A stretch of 64,000 nt of DNA from Tetrahymena elliotti 4EA. Taxonomy: Eukaryota; Ciliophora; Oligohymenophorea; Hymenostomatida; Tetrahymenidae. Made by a program: the position numbers and the translations under genes. Where the stretch lies: assembly GCA_000231825.2 (NCBI GenBank), contig JH720299.1:1807848-1871847 (forward strand), in the 5' to 3' direction. The notes under the pieces are model-generated. The model did no database searches. It was not told where the DNA came from and was given only the letters and a program-made list of their open reading frames with translations. Shown piece after piece: positions 56,801 through 64,000 of this stretch (position 1 is the first letter of the stretch; each line of letters begins with the position of its first letter).

Positions 56801-58460
56801 AAATAGCCCTTCTCACCCAAACACTAGCTAAAACAATTAGCTACATGTTAAGCTTGGTCAGAATGGATAAATACATTTGTACTCAAATAAAGCAAAGAAA
56901 TCTTTATCAACTGCTGGTTTAAATAACTCAATTTAAAGCACTAGCTCAACACTTGAGACTTTAAGGAAATAAATTACTAATACTCAGTCTCCTATTGTGT
57001 AATAAGCAATGGCTTCTAGTAATTTTCTATAACATCTCTAAAATAGTCAAGTATAAACTATGAAGTAAAGATAATCTTCTCCTTCATAAAAACCAAATCT
57101 AAATAATAACAATTAATAGGATGTCTAAGTTCTTTAAATCTAATAAAGTGAACTTAATATGAACAGTTTTAAAAAAACAAAAGAAAATTTTAATTCTCAG
57201 CAAGGTATTTTAGGTTTATCTTAATCTTAACATAATCCTTTAGGCCATAAAAAAAACGCTCTCTCTCTTGGTAGTTATTAGTCTAGCTCTCTTTATAATT
57301 CTTCAACATAGTTTGTTCAATAAAACTCTACTCCTTAAAAATCTTTGAACAATTCAGTATTTTAGAATAAATAATCAGCAGATATTATTTCAAGTTTCTT
57401 TGTTAAAAGTAAACCTGGATCACTTCCTAATAAGCCTGTTAAGACAAATCAAGATTCTTACATAGTGTTTCCTCAATTTAGTAATAATAAATCTAAGTTT
57501 ATATTCTCTGTTTGCGATGGTCATGGATCCAATGGTCATTTTGTAAGTTAATTTATCAAGAAGAAGTTACCAGTGAATATTGAAGTAATGCTTAAGCTAA
57601 AAAATAATGATTTTGATTATTAAATTGTTAAATAAGCAATAACTTAGGCTTATCTAAATACTGCATAAGATTTGGAAGAAAGCAATATTGATACTTAATT
57701 TTCAGGAAGCACAAGTGTACTTCTCTATATAAATTAAAATAGAGTATGGTGTGCTAATTTAGGAGATTCAAGAGCTATATGCGCTAAAGCAAATAGATGT
57801 AATTAATTTACTCAATTTTAAATTTATGTCAAAAATTATATTTTTTAAATAGCTGAATGGAGTGCCGTAAGTCTTTCCATAGATCAAAAACCTGATAATG
57901 ATAAAGAAAAACAGAGAATTCTTTCCAAAGGTGGAAGAGTAGAACCTTACAGAGATTATTCTGGAAACCCTCTTGGTCCCTGCAGAGTGTGGTTAAAATC
58001 TGAAAATATGCCTGGACTTGCTATGGCTCGTTCATTTGGTGATCAAATTGCATAATCAGTAATAAATATTTTAATTTAATTAGATTTGAATAGAATACTT
58101 AGCATAAACTATTTAAAGGTTGGAGTTATCAGTGAACCAGAAGTAAATAGCTATGAACTTACAGATGAAGATAGATTTTTAGTAATAGCCTCTGATGGAG
58201 TGTGGGAATTCTTGTCTAATGAAAAAGTAGTCAGCTTAGTTACTCCATATTATCTTAAGAATGATCCCGAAGGAGCATGTGATAGATTAATTAAAGAAAG
58301 TACAGCCATGTGGAAAAAAGAAGATGATGTTGTTGATGATATAACTGCTATTGTTGTTTTTTTAAATAAATCATCTAATGATTGCAACAAATCAAACTTA
58401 CAAGATTCGATGTATGCTAATTCTTTAAAAAGATCTCAAATGATGAATGATCATTCATGA
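53853..58460 (+). CDS. PP2C-type Ser/Thr phosphatase with very long Q/N/S-rich N-terminus
   Basis: Seven exons that join in consistent phase: 53853-54006, 54073-54688, 55080-55438, 55870-56332, 56369-57798, 57853-58058, 58119-58460, giving 1,189 residues. The C-terminal ~300 residues are a complete PP2C domain: FSVCDGHGSNGHF (metal-binding DGHG), SGSTSVLLY, CANLGDSRAIC, SLSIDQKPDND, GGRV, LAMARSFGDQIA, DRFLVIASDGVWEF and DDITAIVV. It should remove phosphate from Ser/Thr in a Mg/Mn-dependent manner. The first ~870 residues are low complexity, with runs of Gln and Asn and scattered basic/Ser motifs (RQSSPSQK, HKKNALSLG), plausible as a regulatory or condensate-forming tail. An internal start at MSNQKG (56.37 kb) is possible, but the upstream exons are coding and in phase. 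Confidence 0.88.
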
Positions 58461-59915
58461 CCTTAAATATTTTATCAATTAAAAGAAACTTTAAAATTAA
58501 AAAATGATAACACTAATCTAATATCTTTTAATGATTTAATAGACAGACACAATTGCTTTTATTTATTATTAACATTCAATCTAAATAACTAAAAATTTCA
58601 ACAACTAGAATGAATATTCACACTCCTTGCATTTATCTAAACTAAAATTATACTAATAAAATAAATTAATTAAATATTACAAATTATATATTTATTTATA
58701 ATTTTAAATATGCGCTCCAAAAAAATTCTATATTTATCTAATTCATTTATACTTTCCATTAATCATTATATGATTCATCTTTTTAAATCTAAGGGAATAG
58801 TTTCTCTACTCTTTAGATTAAAATATTCTATCCAAAAAAATTAATTGTACAATGTTAAAAAATATAAAGGTTTTGTTTTTTTTTCTTATTAATTTAAATA
58901 ATTTTTAATTTTTTCAACATAAATTTTTGAAATTTAGCATATTTTTTTATGTGCCTACAAGCAATTGCAAAGCAAGCTCTCTTATAGAAAACAAAGATTT
59001 GAGACTGCCAAAGAGATAAAAGTTTGAAATTTTAGAAATTTTCACCTTTTTTAACTCAGGAATTGCCTGCTAAATTCTGTATTTTAGTAATCTTCACAAA
59101 AAAAAGCTAAAAATAAAAAATTTACAATTAAAAAATCAAATTTTTAAATGGAGCACTGATATTTTTCTTAAAAAAATTAATATTTATAAATTAGTAAAAA
59201 AAACATCACAGAGCTTTATAAAACAAATTTAAACCGTCAACAATAAAAAAACTATTCATATTCAATATTACATATAAGATCTTTGATTTTTAAGTTTATG
59301 ATAACAATTAAAATAAAACTGAATTTAATGAAATAAAAGATAGTTTTTATATTTATAATAAATTTAAAACAAATATTTGATAATATTTATTTAAGGATTG
59401 AACAAACTTATTCAAAAATATACATTTCAAAGTGTCATTTTACTTACTAATAGTCCTTATAAAATTTTCAAAAAACTGAGTTGATAATTTTTTTAGAATC
59501 GGAATGATAATAGTACCACTATTGAATATTAAACTATTTTATAAAAACTTTAAATTTATTTTTAATTTTAAGATTATGTTAATAAAATAAAATATTATGA
59601 AATAATTTTTTTTGACCAAAGAAAATTTATTTGGTTGCTATTATATTATTGAGTTAGTGTGTTAAATTGACATATCGTATCTTTTATTTTAAAGTTATTA
59701 ATGCTAACATTGAAAAGTTTTTGTAATTTGCATAATTTAAAGACACAAACTATTTGTTACTAAATTAAGTTTTTATAAGATTTTTAAGTAATTAAAGCGG
59801 TATTTATCTAATTTATTTAAGCGTTAAAGAAGGATACTTAAAGCATTTGAAGCAAATACAAATAAACTTTTAATAATAATTTAGGAAGGAATAGTTAGCT
59901 TTTTTTTAGTTATAA
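58461..59915. other. AT-rich intergenic region
   Basis: Between two plus-strand genes. No coding block or RNA gene recognised; the presumed promoter of the INTS6-like gene is near 59.8 kb. Confidence 0.5.
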
Positions 59916-62900
59916 ATGAATGTGGCTTTTATTATAGATAATTCAATATCCATGAATCAGCGTGTTTATAATGGACTATCATTGATTGAAATAGCAAAAA
60001 ATGGAGTTGAATTCATATTAAAATAGAGGATGCGTGCAGCAGATAGCAAATATGATACTTATTAGTTATTTTAAACTGGATATGATCCAAGTTAAAAGGG
60101 TTACCCAAATGGAGTTTAAATGTTAAGTTCTTATAAGCATGATATTAATCATCTTTTTTTTTAGCTTAAGAATATCAAAACACACTTAGTGACTGATTTA
60201 CCAGGAATTTTGCAAAGTGTTTACAGATAGCTCAATATTTTCAGATATTTAAATGGGGCAGACAATGTATTCGGAGGTAGAGACCCTTTGAAATCAGATC
60301 CTTCTCTGATTGTACTTTTTACAGATGAGTCAGACTTTTACTAATTAGAGAAATTATAAGAATTCATAAGAACTAATAAATTGCAAAATAAATGGGATCA
60401 AACCTTTGTTGTCTTTGAGTTAGTTTTACCTTCAAATATTGAAAAAAATATTCTTGACTAAGAAGCATATCGTAAGCAATTATAAAACCATTAATCTGTC
60501 AAAGTATTTGAAGATGTTGCTAATGCTTTGGGAGGATAAACAGTGATAGTTGATAATTATGAATATTTATTTTAGGTTATTGATACACAAATAATACCTT
60601 TGCTAAATAAGAGTAGACTAAATATTTACTTACAAATTTCATCAAGACATGACCAGGAGTTTCCTGGATTTATTGATAGTGGCATCAAAGAAATTGTAAA
60701 CCCTATTTCTAATCCTCTACTACCTTCAAAAGATATAGTGATTTTAAAAATAATAGCAAAAATAAATAAGTAATTCCAACAAGCAAAATATAAACCTGAT
60801 AATTAAAGCATGCAAAATTATAGTCGCATTCTTCTACCAGTAATAATAAATGAAATTTAAATCTATCTTTTATTGTTGAATTATTTTAGATTATTTAATT
60901 CATTCATTAATTTTAAATATAGGAAAAGCCTGCAAAGATAGAGGATCCAAAGAAGCCTGAGCTCATAATGAATGATTATCCCAAATTCATAGTAGATTTT
61001 AGTAAATTATTCCATGCTAATATGTATAAAGAGCTAGAATTTGAAAGACAAGAACTGGAACTTAGTGATTGGACAAGGTTAATTTCTCCATAAATTATTC
61101 CATACATAAAGGAAAAAGCCTACTTTCCTCTTTACTGTACTCATGAATTTAAATTTAACTATGAAGAAATTTAGCCTGCTAATTCTTACTCTAATTAATA
61201 GCTTGTTTTAATAGGTCTACTAAGAATTAGCTGCAAAGATGGATAAATTATAGGTGCTGATTTACTTTATAATATTTGGAACTTTTTAGAATTTAATTAA
61301 ATTTATGATGAAATTATTTAAAAAAAAAATATGTATGCTTAATAAGGAGGGTCAAATTAACCATCAACTAATATGCTTAGTGGATCTTCTTATAACTCAT
61401 AATTGCCTTAGTAAGTGGAACAAGATTTACTTTCAAAACTTGAAAGATATTTCTAAAAGACTCCTTTTTATTACTGGTCTACAATAAGAAAAATTTTAGT
61501 TGATAAAAGTTTATAGTAACTCTATGATCATAAATATTCATTCTTATATGGTGATATCCTTTAAGAATAAGATGAATTCACTCGTAACATGTTTAAATTT
61601 AAGTAAAAAGAACGTAAAAAACTAGATGAAGATATCAAATAAAATAGGTACAATCATAGCATTAAAAAAGTTTCTTGCTGTGCTCCAAATAGTGAAAACT
61701 ATGAATTTATTAATCGACAAATGCATCCTAAGAATTCTCAGCGTGTTTAACTTGAAAATTTATTGTTAGCAAAAGAAGAAATTCTTTTCAGGAAAATTCC
61801 TAAATTTTATGACTCAACAGCTCCATAAAATTCAGCATAAAACAAAATTAATTCTGGTGGTCAAACTGGCGGAGATCTTTTGTAACAACCTTACAATAAT
61901 ATAGGCTAATAGTAAAATGTTAATAGTAACAGTTATGCCTTCTACAATCCTAAATTAGCAAAGAGATTTATTAAAGATGACTATATTAAAAGAATCCATT
62001 ATAAAAGTGAGCCTGTTTCTAAAATGAGTGAACTGCTTAGAAATGTGAAGCAATAAGAGCATAGAGATCCTTAAATTGATGAAGATGAAATTAAATGTGT
62101 AAAAGAACCTATTCCTTTTGGTAATCCTTTCAAAATGATAGTTAGAATAAAAAATTCAAGACTTCCAAACTAGCAAAATGATCTTATTTCTTCAGAAGAA
62201 AGTTACCTTAATACAAACATTCACTAAGGAAATAAATTTAATTAAAATTTACTCACAAATCGTCTTCCAAAACTAAAAAAGTTAAAAAATTAATTCAATC
62301 AAATAAATCCTTAGTCAAATTCCCCAGGTCAGATCTCACAAGATTCAACACAATTAGAGTAGCAAGAAAGTGTAGACTCCGATTAAAGGTTAGAAGGAGA
62401 GATAAAAAAGAAAATAAAGTAAAATGAAGATAATTCAATTTAATTAAAATCTGATTAAACTACTGAGGAGAATTAGATATATATTGTTGATAAACTTGAT
62501 GATGATCAATAATAAAATGATTCAGAACCTATCATTTATGATCCTTCCTGTATGAATACAGAATATGAAAATCAAACATAACTTGAAAATGATGAACCTG
62601 ATGACATGTATTCTCCTTACTCAGTTGATGACAGCAAGGGCATCTCAAATAATAATTAAAATAGAATAACAAAAAATACCTAGAAGATTGATGAAGAAAG
62701 CGAAGAATATAATCCAGAGACAACATATATTTCAACAAATTCAAATTCAAACAATAATAACTTAAATTAAGATTCTTAAGAATATGATAATAATATGGAT
62801 AAAAAATATGATTTATCATAATCTAATAAAAGTTAAAAATAAGAAAATTTGTAATAGCAAACATTTAATATAATTGATAAAGATAAAAATTTAGAATATA

Positions 62901-63535
62901 CTTCAGACAGAATTTTAGAATTTTACAATCAAAGTAAAATATAAAGTCCATCAAATTAAACTTACGAAATAAACAGTAGTTATGAGCCAAATATTTAAAA
63001 TAAAAAATAAAATCTTGATACAGATGAATATGTTTAGCCTAGTGTTGAAGATTGGGATAATCAGTAAGGATACAATCCAGATAATGATTTAGATGAAAAA
63101 TAAAATAAATTTGATGAAGAAATTATTTAGAAAAAGCCAGTAAAAGTAGTAAAATAATAGATAAAGAATTACATTCATAACGATTTAGTTTATGATGTCA
63201 GAGAAGCTTTTAAAAATAAAAATCTTAATAACAATGATTCAGGAGAAGAAGAATATGATCCTTCTTTAGTTAATTAAAATATGAATGAATACCCTTAATA
63301 ATTCACAAAAATTGAATTTTCTACCAAGTATTTACTTTCTCCATACAGAGAATCTCATTAATTTTTATTATAAAACAAAAACTTCTTTGATAATTTGTTG
63401 ATTATTCAAAAATGCCAAAAAAGAGATGAGTTAAAAACCTATGTTACAAGATAAATGAAAGAGATCACTGAAGAAAAATTCAAGTCTGTGTTTAAACAAA
63501 GAGTCTCTGAAATTGTTTATTAAGAAAAAAAGTGA
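59916..63535 (+). CDS. Integrator complex subunit 6-like vWA protein
   Basis: Two exons (59916-60839, 60923-63535; an 83-bp intron in phase 0), 1,178 residues. N-terminal von Willebrand A domain: FIIDNSISMNQRVYNGLSLI with a MIDAS-type D-x-S-x-S, then TDLPGILQSVYRQLNIF, ADNVFGGRDPLKSDPSL and IVLFTDES. The LPG, GRxP and DP signatures match INTS6/DICE1 rather than other vWA proteins. INTS6 works in the nuclear Integrator complex that cleaves snRNA and other nascent transcripts and recruits PP2A. The middle (about 330-600) matches an INTS6-like central region in outline (LISPQIIPYIKEKAYFPLY). The last third is acidic, Q/N-rich and ends in a helical segment (about residues 1130-1178) in the position of the conserved INTS6 C-terminal motif. 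Start is the only Met before the vWA strand. TGA at 63533-63535. Confidence 0.78.
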
Positions 63536-64000
63536 AAAAATTATATTAATTAATTCTCATTATAGAAATTTAAAATTTTAATTAACTGAATTAAAAATAC
63601 AACAGTTATAAAATTAAATGTTAAACATGAAAATATTTTTTTAATGGACCATTATTGTAAATATTTATTTTATTATTTTTTTCTTAAATAATATTACCAA
63701 ATTATGTATTCATATTTCCCTAAAAAAGTAAGGTTATTAAATAAATCTTTTTTTATTCATAATAATAGCTTAAAATCTCTGAATTATTATTAAAAAAGCA
63801 CAACAACAAAATTTTGTGAGGCATAAAATTTTAGATAATTATTTTTTTTAATTCTGTGTTTACTGTAATTTATTTTACTAAATCACTTACTTAATATCTT
63901 TAATTAAAGTAAGCTATTTATTTTGATCATATCAGAAATTCTCATCAAGTTTTTATAATTAAAAGTAAGTTTTAGAGAAGATATAATATATAACAATAAT
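63536..64000. other. AT-rich 3' flank
   Basis: Downstream of the INTS6-like stop. No feature recognised before the window ends. Confidence 0.5.

Noticed and set aside
58086..58460. Treating the last PP2C exon as a separate 124-residue protein
   Set aside because: The first residues are intron sequence; splicing at 58119 joins it in phase to the catalytic domain.

Overview
This looks like ciliate macronuclear DNA, most likely Tetrahymena or a close relative. Base composition is extremely AT-rich. Every recognisable gene reads through only if TAA and TAG code for glutamine and TGA is the sole stop, and genes are broken by short AT-rich GT..AG introns. In the standard code almost nothing here stays open for more than 100 codons, so gene models were built by reading both strands in the ciliate code and matching protein motifs and intron phases. 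No tRNA, rRNA, CRISPR array or telomere repeat was recognised.

Left part (1-18.4 kb), all on the minus strand: the 3'-truncated end of a P4-ATPase phospholipid flippase gene (start 5082); a divergent tRNA guanine-26 dimethyltransferase (TRM1-like, 6633-10851); a MEKK/STE11-type protein kinase with a long Gln/Ser-rich N-terminus (12163-15538); and a decayed Cys-rich furin-repeat-type gene (17050-18397). The kinase gene carries, inside one intron, a perfect 138-bp palindrome flanked by a 6-bp direct repeat. This is the most striking non-coding feature of the window.

Central part (21.8-43.6 kb) is a paralogue-rich, lineage-specific island: three copies of an unrecognised 242-residue family (two intact at 21.8 and 42.9 kb, one decayed at 37.9 kb); two minus-strand leucine-rich-repeat genes in which each exon encodes one repeat (22.9-24.7 and 34.7-36.3 kb); a tandem pair of related single-exon genes of unknown function (25.6 and 27.6 kb); and a 1,425-residue secreted or surface protein on one exon (29.6-33.9 kb). 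Several members show in-frame TGA codons or frameshifts, so the region appears to be turning over by duplication and decay.

Right part (45-64 kb) returns to conserved genes: a cytochrome P450, a B-box/WD40 protein and a small predicted membrane protein (all minus strand), then a PP2C phosphatase with an ~870-residue Gln/Asn-rich N-terminus and an Integrator subunit 6-like vWA protein (both plus strand). There is no operon logic. Genes are separated by 0.3-4 kb of very AT-rich DNA. Introns with consistent phases tie together exons that the raw open frames would suggest are separate.
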